The notes beneath the pieces are model-generated. The model had not been told where the DNA came from, did not search any database, and saw only the letters and a program-made list of their open reading frames with translations. A DNA stretch of 64,000 bases from Lachnospiraceae bacterium (lineage in GTDB: Bacteria; Bacillota; Clostridia; Lachnospirales; Lachnospiraceae), in NCBI GenBank assembly GCA_910574865.1, contig CAJTDN010000004.1, forward strand, positions 1 through 64,000, read 5' to 3'. Each line of letters begins with the position of its first letter. The first letter of the stretch is position 1. Positions 51,350-58,989 of this stretch are shown piece after piece. The translations under genes and the position numbers were made by a program.

Positions 51350-51577
51350 TCAGATACGCACCCGCAGCCCGTTAAGGTCGTCGGCTCTGATACCTACCAA
51401 GTACCATTCCTGCGCCATATTCATTTCAATGCGGGTCGGCTTCCATTTGCCGCGGGTGAACACGTCGAAACAGTCCCCGCAATGCAGCCCGCCGTAGTAG
51501 CTGGCAAGGTCAAAGCGAATGTCGTAGCGGTCTGTGCGCTCGTCAAATACCAATGCTCCCGTCATTTTCTGTGCCAT
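51350..51577 (-). CDS. DUF5348 protein
   Basis: A 75-residue beta-rich protein: GALVFDERTDRYDIRFDLAS, then HCGDCFDVFTRGKWKPTRIEM. This is the common form of DUF5348 in conjugative elements; role unknown. AAGGAGG precedes ATG 51577. Confidence 0.78.
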   Translation of the reverse strand: MAQKMTGALVFDERTDRYDIRFDLASYYGGLHCGDCFDVFTRGKWKPTRIEMNMAQEWYLVGIRADDLNGLRVRI

Positions 51578-51610
51578 AATAAAAATCCTCCTTTTTGTGG
51601 TTGTGGGTGG

Positions 51611-52588
51611 TTACAGGCTTTCGCCCGGTCTGAATGAATAGGGGTCGTGCGGCTCCTTTGGCGCAAGTGCGCCGCTTGCCATGTCGTGCGCCACAAGGGA
51701 CGTATAATAATTGCCGATAGTGGACGGGGCATTGAAAAGCACCGCCCGTAGATACTGCTTGATGTTGCGGATTTTCGTTGTGTTCTCCCGCATACAGTCC
51801 AGCACAAAGCGGATATGCTCGCTGTCTAACTTCATAAACTTAGCTTTCACCAGCTCGGCGGGGTAGTCGTCCCCGGCAATGCGGATTGTCTTTCTCCGGG
51901 TGCAGACGGTTTCCAGCATGAGGTCAACGATTTCATTCAGCCTGTCACCGTCAAACTTCATATCCTGCATGAGAATGTCATAGTCGATATTGTCCTTGAT
52001 GATCTCCCGGTAAATCTCGTATGCGCTCTGTGTGTCCGCTTCCTTTCGTTTCCGTTCCGGCGGCGTAGCCGCTTCCTGCTCCATAGGAGAGGGGTTAGGG
52101 GAAAGGATAGGAATGGAATGGGTACTTTGTTCATCAGTAATTATTTTTTCTTTTTTTGGTAAGTCAGTTCTTTGTATATCTTTATTTAATTGCATTGGAT
52201 TTTCCAACGTAGGTTTTTCCAACATTGGTTTTTCCTGCGTTGGATTATCCAATGTTGGATTTTCCAATGTAGGTAAATCCGGCGTAGGTTCTGTATGGGG
52301 CTGCTCATAGATCACATAATCGGCTCCCCGCAAGCGTCCCTTTTCGTCGCGCTCCCTTGAACGGACGATATACCCGGCGCGTTCCAGTTCCTTAATGGCT
52401 TCCCGGATAGCGTCTATCTTCTCCCGGTTGATCTGTGACAGCCCCGCAAGGGTGTAGTCCCAATCTTCGGGCAGGGAAAGCATTTGCGACAAAAGCCCCT
52501 TTGCCTTTAAGGTCAGCTCCTTATTTCGTAAATGGTGGTTGCTCATAACGGTATAGCCCTTGTTGCGCTCCACTCGGAAAACTGCCAT
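51611..52588 (-). CDS. repA: Replication initiator RepA of the ICE
   Basis: A 325-residue protein. The N-terminal winged helix (KGYTVMSNHHLRNKELTLKA, LPEDWDYTLAGLSQINREKI) is of the phage/plasmid replication type. A linker of five-residue units (PTLEN, PTLDN, PTQEK, PMLEK) reflects 15-bp iterons in the DNA. The C-terminal domain (ESAYEIYREIIKDNIDYDIL-like and IKQYLRAVLFNAPSTIGNYY) matches DUF6017. It heads the transfer operon. CAAAGGAGTG precedes ATG 52588, and the 112-nt element lies 30 bases upstream. Confidence 0.87.
   Translation of the reverse strand: MAVFRVERNKGYTVMSNHHLRNKELTLKAKGLLSQMLSLPEDWDYTLAGLSQINREKIDAIREAIKELERAGYIVRSRERDEKGRLRGADYVIYEQPHTEPTPDLPTLENPTLDNPTQEKPMLEKPTLENPMQLNKDIQRTDLPKKEKIITDEQSTHSIPILSPNPSPMEQEAATPPERKRKEADTQSAYEIYREIIKDNIDYDILMQDMKFDGDRLNEIVDLMLETVCTRRKTIRIAGDDYPAELVKAKFMKLDSEHIRFVLDCMRENTTKIRNIKQYLRAVLFNAPSTIGNYYTSLVAHDMASGALAPKEPHDPYSFRPGESL
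52190..52294. repeat. 15-bp iterons inside the ICE repA
   Basis: Seven consecutive 15-bp units, for example CCAACGTAGGTTTTT, CCAACATTGGTTTTT, CCTGCGTTGGATTAT and CCAATGTTGGATTTT. The common core is CCAAYRTWGGWTTTT. The in-frame units encode the Pro-Thr-Leu-Glu-Asn repeats. They are the likely RepA binding sites and origin. Confidence 0.8.
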
Positions 52589-52617
52589 AGCTTCATCACT
52601 CCTTTGGTTGTGGATTT

Positions 52618-52729
52618 GTTACGCGATAGAACGCCATTTTGCCGGGGTTAGGTATAAATCCCTATCCCCGGCAGAAACGCGCCCGCAAAGCCGCATATAG
52701 CAAGGCTCTTTTCGCCCCTACTGCGTAAC
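52618..52729. other. 112-nt structured element, copy D
   Basis: GTTACGC (52618-52624) and GCGTAAC (52723-52729) close it; copies A and B have GTGACGC and GCGTCAC, a compensated change. An internal hairpin GCCGGGG...CCCCGGC with TAGG/CCTA is perfect here. It lies between the repA start and a terminator. Confidence 0.72.
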
Positions 52730-52739
52730 ATGAGGGCAT

Positions 52740-52789
52740 AAAAAAAGCGGCGTTCCTGTTCTCCCTGTATAGGGATAGAGAAACGCCGC
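52740..52789 (-). terminator. Terminator at the ICE right end
   Basis: On the minus strand GCGGCGTT pairs with AACGCCGC, with TCTATCCCT/AGGGAGA inside, followed by seven T. It would stop transcripts entering the ICE from the right flank. Confidence 0.8.
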
Positions 52790-52881
52790 GTCTGCGTCGT
52801 ATTCAGTTTTCATTTATTCTTTCTCAATGCTGTGTGCTGGTGGCTGGGCTGGCAGGGTTCCGGGCGGCATATCAAGGCTCT

Positions 52882-52966
52882 TTCCCTCAAAAGTAGTAAA
52901 TTGGTAGTAAATTCAGCTTGAAATCCTGCTTGTATGCCCGTAAATCAAGGCTTTTTTGAGATAATC
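52882..52966. repeat. Right ICE end
   Basis: TTCCCTC and two GTAGTAAATT units (52882-52914) mirror the left end. A hairpin starting GCCCGTAAATCAAGGC (52936-52951) with six T is an exact inverse copy of a 22-base stretch at 43030-43051. GAGATAATC at 52958-52966 is the inverse of GATTATCTC at the left end. Confidence 0.6.
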
Positions 52967-53003
52967 AACCATTTTCATAGTTAAAATTATCTGAAGAAAT
53001 ACC

Positions 53004-53041
53004 TTGACAGACGAAGTATATCGTGATAAGATGACTTCGTC
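53004..53041 (+). promoter_or_regulatory. Promoter and operator of the second PadR gene
   Basis: TTGACA (53004-53009) and TAAGAT (53027-53032) have 17-base spacing. GACGAAGT (53010-53017) and ACTTCGTC (53034-53041) form an inverted repeat around the -10 box, a likely PadR site. The ICE end lies less than 40 bases upstream. Confidence 0.75.
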
Positions 53042-53131
53042 GATTAAAGTAAGCGTGACGTATTTTCGCCCATGCCGGCGCGGGCGTGATGTATTTTCAA
53101 GGCGTCGCGAGCATGTTGTACGAGAGGAGGA

Positions 53132-53485
53132 ATGGATTTGTCGATTTCATCGGATGTTTTGCGCGGTTATACGGATACGATTATTCTCACCCGGTTGATG
53201 GAGAAAGACAGTTACGGGTACGAGATTAACAAGAACGTGCAGCGGCGCACGGACGGAAAGCATGAGTTTAAGGAGGCGACCCTCTACACGGCGTTTAAGC
53301 GGCTGAGCCAGAACGGCCTGATTACTTCCTATTGGGGGGAAGAGGGGACGGGAGCCAGAAGGCGTTATTATAAGATTACCGAGGAAGGAAAGGCACAGTG
53401 GAAGGCGCGGAGCCAGGAGTGGCAGGAAAGCCGCGCGATTTTAGATGCATTGCTTACAGTGGAGGTGGATTATGAATCGAATTGA
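53132..53485 (+). CDS. PadR family transcriptional regulator
   Basis: A 117-residue PadR protein: LTRLMEKDSYGYEINKNVQR, FKEATLYTAFKRLSQNGLIT, RRRYYKITEEGKAQW. The C-terminal helix for dimerisation is short. AGAGGAGGA precedes the ATG. The gene overlaps the next one by 14 bases; PadR genes in front of DUF1700/DUF4097-type membrane-stress proteins are a common Firmicutes arrangement. Confidence 0.92.
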   Translation: MDLSISSDVLRGYTDTIILTRLMEKDSYGYEINKNVQRRTDGKHEFKEATLYTAFKRLSQNGLITSYWGEEGTGARRRYYKITEEGKAQWKARSQEWQESRAILDALLTVEVDYESN

Positions 53486-55130
53486 AACGAAGATTATCAT
53501 TATGGTGACGAACCAGTTGGCGCCGGCGAAGGAAAGCGATACCAAGACGGAGATGATTGAGGAGGTAAGCGAGAACCTATACCAGCGGTATTTGGAGTTG
53601 GCCGGACAGGGGATGCCGGAGGACGAGGCACTTGAAAGGGCGATGGAAACGTTAGGGGACGTGGGCGAACTGCTTACTTTCTTGAGGGAGTCGGAAGAGG
53701 AAGGGGGAGACGCGGAACATGTACAAGAGGGACGTGCACAAGCGGAAGGCGCGAAGCCAGAGGAAGTACGGGCAGAGAACGCGCGTGCAGGGGAAGCACG
53801 GACAGAGGCCGTGACGGAAGAAGGAAGCGACGCGCGTGGGAAGGACACGGCGCCGGAAGGGGGAAGCGACGCGCGTGCGGATGACGCGGCGCCGGAAGAG
53901 GGAAGCGACGCGCGTACGGATGACGCGGCGCCGGAAGAGGGAAGCGACGCGCGTACGGATGACGCGGCAACGGACGCGGAAGGCGGTTCAGGGGCGCAAA
54001 AGGAAAATGGCCGGCAGGAACGAGACTGGTCGGCCGAGTTCAAGAGAGACCTGGAAAGCGGCATCAAGGATTTGGAAAGCGGGATTGACGCGTTCGTAAA
54101 CCTGGCGTTGGACAAGGCAAAAGTGGCGCAGGACATCGCGTTTGACACGGCCAAGGTGGCACAGGAAACGGCCAAGGCCACGGTCGTCCATGCGAAGGGC
54201 GTGGCGAAGGACGTGACGGAGCAATGGAAGGACGTGTCGGAACAGTGGAAGGAACGATATCCGGACGGCGTGTTTTCCCAATATGAGGGGGCACGGGGCC
54301 AGAAGTCGGAATGTACGGCGGTGGCAGTGACGGACGCGATTCATTCATTGGACATTCGCTTGATGAACGGCGACGTCCTGGTGCGCGTGGTGGACAAAGA
54401 CGACACGTACATCGAGGTGGACGGCGACACGCAGGAGGTGGATACGGTTTTGCGGGATGACGGGGTGCTGTCCATCGTGCAGGAGAATACGGCGAGCGCG
54501 TCCTTCTTCTTCCTGCGCGGCATGCGCCACTGCAACATCGTGGTCAGGTTACCGAAAAAGGTATGGAACCGTGTCAGCGTTTCCACGGTGAACGGGGATG
54601 TTTCGATAGAGCAGGAACTGGAGTGCCAGGAACTGCATGTTTCCACGGCAAGCGGCGACATTTTGATGAGCCGCGTGGTCGGCGATAACGTGGTATGCCA
54701 TTCCGGGAGCGGAGACATCGACGTGAAGGACTTGGCGGGAAACCTGTATGCGGCGACGAAGAGCGGCGACGTGACGGTGCGGGGACGGCTTGGGCGTTGC
54801 GAGCTGCGCTCCATCAGCGGCGACGTGGAATTTTTCGGCGGGGGAAGCGAGGCCTTGTGCTCCAGCACCAGCGGAGACGTGCAGGTGAAGTTGGAAAACG
54901 TGCCGAGGAAAGTGGAGGCCACGTCGGTATCCGGCGATTGCGCGGTAGAGTTGCCGCGCGGGGACGGCATGCATGTTTCCTATCGGACGGTCAGCGGCGA
55001 TTTCTCGACAAACCTGCCGTTGACGGCGAACATGACGAAGAAGCGTGGGGAAACGACAATCGGGGACGGGGCGCTTTCGCGGGTTTCGGTGTCGAGTACC
55101 AGCGGTGACGTTCAAATTTTCGTCTCTTGA
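53472..55130 (+). CDS. DUF4097 family protein with acidic repeat linker
   Basis: A 552-residue protein. Residues 1-75 are a DUF1700-like helical region ([31 protein letters not shown]). A linker with 13-residue repeats ([13 protein letters not shown]) follows to about residue 175. After a Lys/Val helical stretch ([20 protein letters not shown]) comes a DUF4097 beta-solenoid from about 285 to the end with recurrent SGDV/SGDI turns. No signal peptide is visible. DUF4097 proteins are linked to envelope stress; the exact role is unknown. ATG 53472 is preceded by GGAGG. Confidence 0.82.
   Translation: MNRIETKIIIMVTNQLAPAKESDTKTEMIEEVSENLYQRYLELAGQGMPEDEALERAMETLGDVGELLTFLRESEEEGGDAEHVQEGRAQAEGAKPEEVRAENARAGEARTEAVTEEGSDARGKDTAPEGGSDARADDAAPEEGSDARTDDAAPEEGSDARTDDAATDAEGGSGAQKENGRQERDWSAEFKRDLESGIKDLESGIDAFVNLALDKAKVAQDIAFDTAKVAQETAKATVVHAKGVAKDVTEQWKDVSEQWKERYPDGVFSQYEGARGQKSECTAVAVTDAIHSLDIRLMNGDVLVRVVDKDDTYIEVDGDTQEVDTVLRDDGVLSIVQENTASASFFFLRGMRHCNIVVRLPKKVWNRVSVSTVNGDVSIEQELECQELHVSTASGDILMSRVVGDNVVCHSGSGDIDVKDLAGNLYAATKSGDVTVRGRLGRCELRSISGDVEFFGGGSEALCSSTSGDVQVKLENVPRKVEATSVSGDCAVELPRGDGMHVSYRTVSGDFSTNLPLTANMTKKRGETTIGDGALSRVSVSSTSGDVQIFVS
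53824..53975 (+). repeat. Tandem 39-bp repeats in the DUF4097 gene
   Basis: Units of the form GGAAGCGACGCGCGTACGG followed by ATGACGCGGCGCCGGAAGAG occur three to four times in frame, the last two almost identical. They encode acidic 13-residue units. Confidence 0.85.
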
Positions 55131-55155
55131 CAATGCCTGGCGCATGACGTATACT
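55127..55155 (+). promoter_or_regulatory. Promoter of the rubrerythrin gene
   Basis: TTGACA (55127-55132) overlaps the stop codon of the DUF4097 gene; TATACT (55150-55155) follows after 17 bases. Confidence 0.85.
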
Positions 55156-55248
55156 TTTGCCATGGGAAACTTGGTTTCGACATTGTCCGGTCACGATGCC
55201 GGCCGGGGGTTGGATCGTATCATGAAAAGTATCGAAAGGGGAATTGTG

Positions 55249-55791
55249 ATGGGAACGAACAAGTATGCGGGGACGAAGACGGAGAAGAACTTATGGGAGG
55301 CGTTCGCGGGCGAGTCCCAGGCAAGGAACAAGTATACATATTTTGCTTCCGTTGCCAAGAAGGCGGGATACGAACAGATTGCGGCGTTGTTTTTGAAGAC
55401 CGCGGAGAACGAGAAGGAGCATGCGAAGTTGTGGTTCAAGGCGTTGGGCGGGCTTGGCGATACCGCGGAGAACCTGTTGCACGCAGCAGAGGGTGAGAAT
55501 GCCGAGTGGACGGACATGTACGAGCGCATGGCGCGCGATGCGGAGGAAGAGGGATTTACGGAGTTGGCGGCACAATTTCGCGGCGTGGCGGCGATTGAGA
55601 AGCAGCATGAAGAAAGATACCGCGCGCTGCTTCAAAACGTGGAGACGAAGCAGGTGTTCGAGAAGAGCGGCGTGCAGGTTTGGGAGTGCAGGAATTGTGG
55701 CCATGTCGTGGTAGGAACTGGGGCGCCGGAGGTTTGTCCGGTATGCAACCACCCGCAGAGCTATTTTGAAGTTCGGGCTGAAAATTATTGA
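55249..55791 (+). CDS. Rubrerythrin
   Basis: A 180-residue rubrerythrin. The four-helix diiron domain carries [31 protein letters not shown] and [15 protein letters not shown], with the Glu and His ligands. The C-terminal rubredoxin-like centre is [10 protein letters not shown] and [11 protein letters not shown]. It reduces hydrogen peroxide in the cytoplasm of anaerobes. ATG 55249 follows AAGGGG; the strong promoter upstream indicates independent expression. Confidence 0.95.
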   Translation: MGTNKYAGTKTEKNLWEAFAGESQARNKYTYFASVAKKAGYEQIAALFLKTAENEKEHAKLWFKALGGLGDTAENLLHAAEGENAEWTDMYERMARDAEEEGFTELAAQFRGVAAIEKQHEERYRALLQNVETKQVFEKSGVQVWECRNCGHVVVGTGAPEVCPVCNHPQSYFEVRAENY

Positions 55792-55813
55792 GTGTCGCAG
55801 GTGACAAGACAAG

Positions 55814-55839
55814 GGGACGTGCTTGGGCGTCCCTTTTTT
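55814..55839 (+). terminator. Terminator after rubrerythrin
   Basis: GGGACG (55814-55819) and CGTCCC (55828-55833) form the stem, followed by six T. Confidence 0.78.
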
Positions 55840-55840
55840 C

Positions 55841-55999
55841 GCTTTATTAGGAAACTTCGTTCCCTATAAAGCGAAACCCTCCGGGGGATGCGCACTTCGC
55901 GCATGAAGAAAATGGCTGCTGACGCAGCCGCGCTCCGGCGCGAGAGTCCGGCAAGCCGGACTTTTTGTTCCATCATAGGAAACTTTGTTCCCTATGATG
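55841..55999. repeat. Two related hairpins and a second terminator
   Basis: GCTTTAT...ATAAAGC (55841-55872) and CATCATAGG...CCTATGATG (55971-55999) share the loop sequence AGGAAACTTYGTTCCCTAT. Between them AGTCCGGC/GCCGGACT with five T (55945-55966) is a terminator. No gene is present up to 56060. Confidence 0.6.
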
Positions 56000-56060
56000 C
56001 AAAACTCTATGGGGAACGCGTGGGAAACATGCTTTATAAAAAAGAAGGATGGGAGTAACG

Positions 56061-57197
56061 ATGGATAAGAAGAGACTTACGGTTTGGGAAAGTGCCTGCA
56101 TCATCACGGGCTACGGTGTTGGCGGGGGCGTGATGAGCATGCCGTATTTGACGGAGAAGACGGGGTTTTTGGTTTCGCTGGCCATTTTGGGTGTCGCGCT
56201 TTTGGCCAGCTACGTGCTGCACTTGATGATTGCGGACCTGGCGGTGAAAAGCGAAGGAGGCCAGATTATTTCCTGCCTTTCCAGGTTCTTGTTCCGGGGG
56301 AAGGGGAAGATGGCGCTGACCATCCTTTTTTTCGTGCTGATGGCGTTGATTTTGTGCACGAACCTGGCGGCCTATATTTCCGGGGCGGAGGAAATCATGG
56401 TGGAGCTTTTGCCTATCCCGGGGCTTATGGCCAAGCTTCTTTTTTACTTGGCAGCGGCGGCGGTGGTACTGTTCGGCCTAAAGGCCGTGGGCGTGAGCGA
56501 GAAAATCGCGATCGCCGCCATCTTCGTGTTGATTGGAATTTTGGCGGTCGCTTCGCTGTTTGCCGACCATCATGAGATTGTCCTGGCGGGGGCTTCGGGC
56601 AAGGCGGCGCTGGCCTATTTTGGCATGGCGATGTTTGCCATGTCGGCGTTCTTTTCCATCCCGCAGGCCGTGGAAGGCCTGGGCGGGGACGGGGAAAAGG
56701 TCAAGAAAGCGGTGTTCCTTGGGCTTTTTAATAATTTTGTTTTAATTGTCGTGATTTCCGTCTGTGCCTTGCTCGCGTCGGCCGAGGTGACCGAGGTGGC
56801 GATGGTCGGCTGGAGCGCGGGCATCGGCGAATGGGCGCAAATCGTGGGCGGGGTGTTTACCATTTTGGCAATGCTGACGACGTATTGGTCGATTTCTCTC
56901 GCACTTGGTGCCATCGTGCAGGAACAGACGAAGCTGGGCGCGCGTCCTTGTTGGATTTTAGCCACGCTGCCGTCGCTTGTATTGTCCTTGCTGCCATTAG
57001 GGGGCTTCATGGAATTCATGCGGCTGGCCGGCGGGCTGATTGCCATCGTGGTGGCGGTGATGGTCGTGCCCGCCTACCGGAACGCGCGGAACGAGGTGGA
57101 CGGCTCCCTGCTGGGGCGGTACGGCGCGACATGGGTGCAGTCCTTGATTATTTTGGCGTACATTTTGATGGGAATCGGGAGCGTGGTGTCAGTATGA
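56061..57197 (+). CDS. Amino acid permease (aromatic/AAAP-like)
   Basis: A 378-residue integral membrane protein with about eleven helices. The first helix region WESACIITGYGVGGGVMSMPY is the glycine-rich unwound segment typical of APC-superfamily amino acid transporters; FFSIPQAVEGLGGDGEKVKKA lies in a cytoplasmic loop. Substrate cannot be fixed from sequence, but the length and motif resemble the HAAAP/AAAP group. It stands 28 bases before the amidohydrolase gene, so the two may handle related compounds. Confidence 0.8.
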   Translation: MDKKRLTVWESACIITGYGVGGGVMSMPYLTEKTGFLVSLAILGVALLASYVLHLMIADLAVKSEGGQIISCLSRFLFRGKGKMALTILFFVLMALILCTNLAAYISGAEEIMVELLPIPGLMAKLLFYLAAAAVVLFGLKAVGVSEKIAIAAIFVLIGILAVASLFADHHEIVLAGASGKAALAYFGMAMFAMSAFFSIPQAVEGLGGDGEKVKKAVFLGLFNNFVLIVVISVCALLASAEVTEVAMVGWSAGIGEWAQIVGGVFTILAMLTTYWSISLALGAIVQEQTKLGARPCWILATLPSLVLSLLPLGGFMEFMRLAGGLIAIVVAVMVVPAYRNARNEVDGSLLGRYGATWVQSLIILAYILMGIGSVVSV

Positions 57198-57225
57198 GCG
57201 GGAACTGGGAGCGAGGTACGAAGTG

Positions 57226-58821
57226 ATGGGCAGGATTTTGTTTACGGACGGCATTTTTCATTCTGGAAAGACGGAGACGGACGTCTTTCACCATATGGCG
57301 GTGGAACGGGGGCGGATTGTGGGGACTTACCAGACGAAGCCGGAGTGGGGCAGGCCTTGCCGGGAGATTTCGCTTCGGGGGCAGCACGTCTACCCGTGCC
57401 TGATTGACGCGCACGTCCATTTGCTTCAGACCATTGCCGTGCAGGCCATGGGGGTTTCCGTGTGCGAGATTACGAAGGACGGCGTGAGGCCGGACGATTT
57501 GGCCGGGGCGGAGCGGCGGATTCGCGATTATGCGGCCGAGCAGGGCAAGGACGCAATCATTGCCGCAAGTAACTACATCGTTTCTACCATAAAGGAGCGC
57601 AGGCTTCCCACGAAGACGGAGCTTGACGTGTGGGGCGGCGGGCGGCCGGTCGTGGTGTACAATATTGACGGGCACAGCAGCGCGCTTTCCACGGAAATGT
57701 TGAAAAAAATCGGGATTGTGCCTGATGGGCACGACGGGATTCTCATGGGGGAGGCGCACGAGCGGGTACAGGGGAAGCTCACGGACGTGGTCGCCTCGGC
57801 CGTTACGCCGTCCGTCCTGGCCAGGGGGATTGCCAATTTCCACAATCATTGTGCGGATTACGGTATTGCCCTCGTTGGCGCGCTGGAAGGGAACGGGGAT
57901 TCCGAGGGGGACGTGACCACGGGACTGATTGTCAGATTGGCCAGGCGGTTTGACGTCGGGGTTCGCTTTTATTTTCAATATATGGATCAAAAAAAGGCGG
58001 AGAAATTTGTAAAATATCAAAAGAATCCACGCGTCGGCGGGTGCGGCGACTGGGAGATGGACGGTTCGGTCGGCTCGCACAGTGCGGCGTTTCGTCTTCC
58101 GTTTCGGGACACGGGAAATGTTTCGGAATGTTATTATTCACAAGAGGAAGTTGACCGGGCGGTGCAGACGTTTGACCGGGCAGGATACCAGATTGCCAGC
58201 CACGCCATCGGAGACAGGGCGGTGGAGCGGATTTTGCAGGCGTTGGCGGGGACGGATTCAAGGCGGATGCACCGCATCGAGCACTGCGAATTCATCACGG
58301 AGGAGACACTGGAAAAATTAGTATCCTGGGGGAAGGACGGGCTGGCGGTGGTCATGCAGCCGGGGTATGCGTGGATTGACAAGCATTACCTACATACTTA
58401 TGAGCAGTTTTTACATCCGCGCTGTATGGATGAGATGCGGTTGCGCACGTTTTTCGACGGGGGCTTGTGCGTTTGTGGTTCCAGTGATTCGCCGGTACAA
58501 GACATGAACCCGTATACGCAGATGCTGGGCATGGTGGAGTTCTATAATACCCGGGAGTCCCTTACCGCGTACCAGGCGTTTCGGGCTTATACGGCGAATC
58601 CGGCCAGGGCCATGTGCGAGGAGGAAAACTATGGTACGCTGGAGGTGGGAAAACGGGCGGACTTTTTTACCGCGGACAAAGATTTCTTCCGGCTTCCGGC
58701 CAAGGAAATCGGGGAATTTCGCCCAACAGGGACATATTACGGGGGAAAGCCGTACCGGCGCAAGCCTGGCGGCGTCTTGGGGATGATAAAGATGTTGCTT
58801 AAAATCCCCAAGGCCGTGTGA
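57226..58821 (+). CDS. YtcJ-type amidohydrolase
   Basis: A 531-residue metal-dependent hydrolase. Metal motif HVH in YPCLIDAHVHLLQTI; further ligands in YQIASHAIGDRAVERIL and HRIEHCEF; the catalytic Asp in VCGSSDSPVQDMNPY. The closing beta-domain is YGTLEVGKRADFFTADKDFF. YtcJ-like enzymes hydrolyse exocyclic amide or N-substituted bonds; the substrate is unknown. GTG 57223 directly precedes ATG 57226. Between its stop and 58989 only a weak promoter-like TATTAT (58924) is seen. Confidence 0.85.
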   Translation: MGRILFTDGIFHSGKTETDVFHHMAVERGRIVGTYQTKPEWGRPCREISLRGQHVYPCLIDAHVHLLQTIAVQAMGVSVCEITKDGVRPDDLAGAERRIRDYAAEQGKDAIIAASNYIVSTIKERRLPTKTELDVWGGGRPVVVYNIDGHSSALSTEMLKKIGIVPDGHDGILMGEAHERVQGKLTDVVASAVTPSVLARGIANFHNHCADYGIALVGALEGNGDSEGDVTTGLIVRLARRFDVGVRFYFQYMDQKKAEKFVKYQKNPRVGGCGDWEMDGSVGSHSAAFRLPFRDTGNVSECYYSQEEVDRAVQTFDRAGYQIASHAIGDRAVERILQALAGTDSRRMHRIEHCEFITEETLEKLVSWGKDGLAVVMQPGYAWIDKHYLHTYEQFLHPRCMDEMRLRTFFDGGLCVCGSSDSPVQDMNPYTQMLGMVEFYNTRESLTAYQAFRAYTANPARAMCEEENYGTLEVGKRADFFTADKDFFRLPAKEIGEFRPTGTYYGGKPYRRKPGGVLGMIKMLLKIPKAV

Positions 58822-58989
58822 GACATCCTTGGTGTCATGGGGCGGTATTATAAAAATAAACTTTTTCCTTAATCTTTTTTTAAGATTCCGTGTTTTAACT
58901 TTACTTTCATGAGTGGATGATGCTATTATAGGAATAATAAGGAATTATAGAAGCAAAGACTGTGTAATTTAGGTAGGAGGGCATAAGCG

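Larger units (their letters stand above)
14791..52966. mobile_element. Tn1549/Tn916-like integrative conjugative element
   Basis: Tyrosine integrase and excisionase stand at the left end; a full type IV secretion set, coupling protein, relaxase, topoisomerase III and RepA fill the rest. Left boundary evidence: GATTATCTC (14791-14799) and direct repeats of an arm-like sequence. Right boundary evidence: GAGATAATC (52958-52966) and subterminal GTAGTAAA repeats like those on the left. ATTATCT occurs in direct orientation at 14792 and 52986, so the exact junction may differ by up to about 30 bases. A second element is nested at 39233-48141. Confidence 0.85.

Noticed and set aside
14945-52966. Antibiotic-resistance cargo such as tet(M), van or erm genes
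   Set aside because: All cargo positions were read; only the BtrH-like protein and its MerR regulator, the small peptide and regulators were found.
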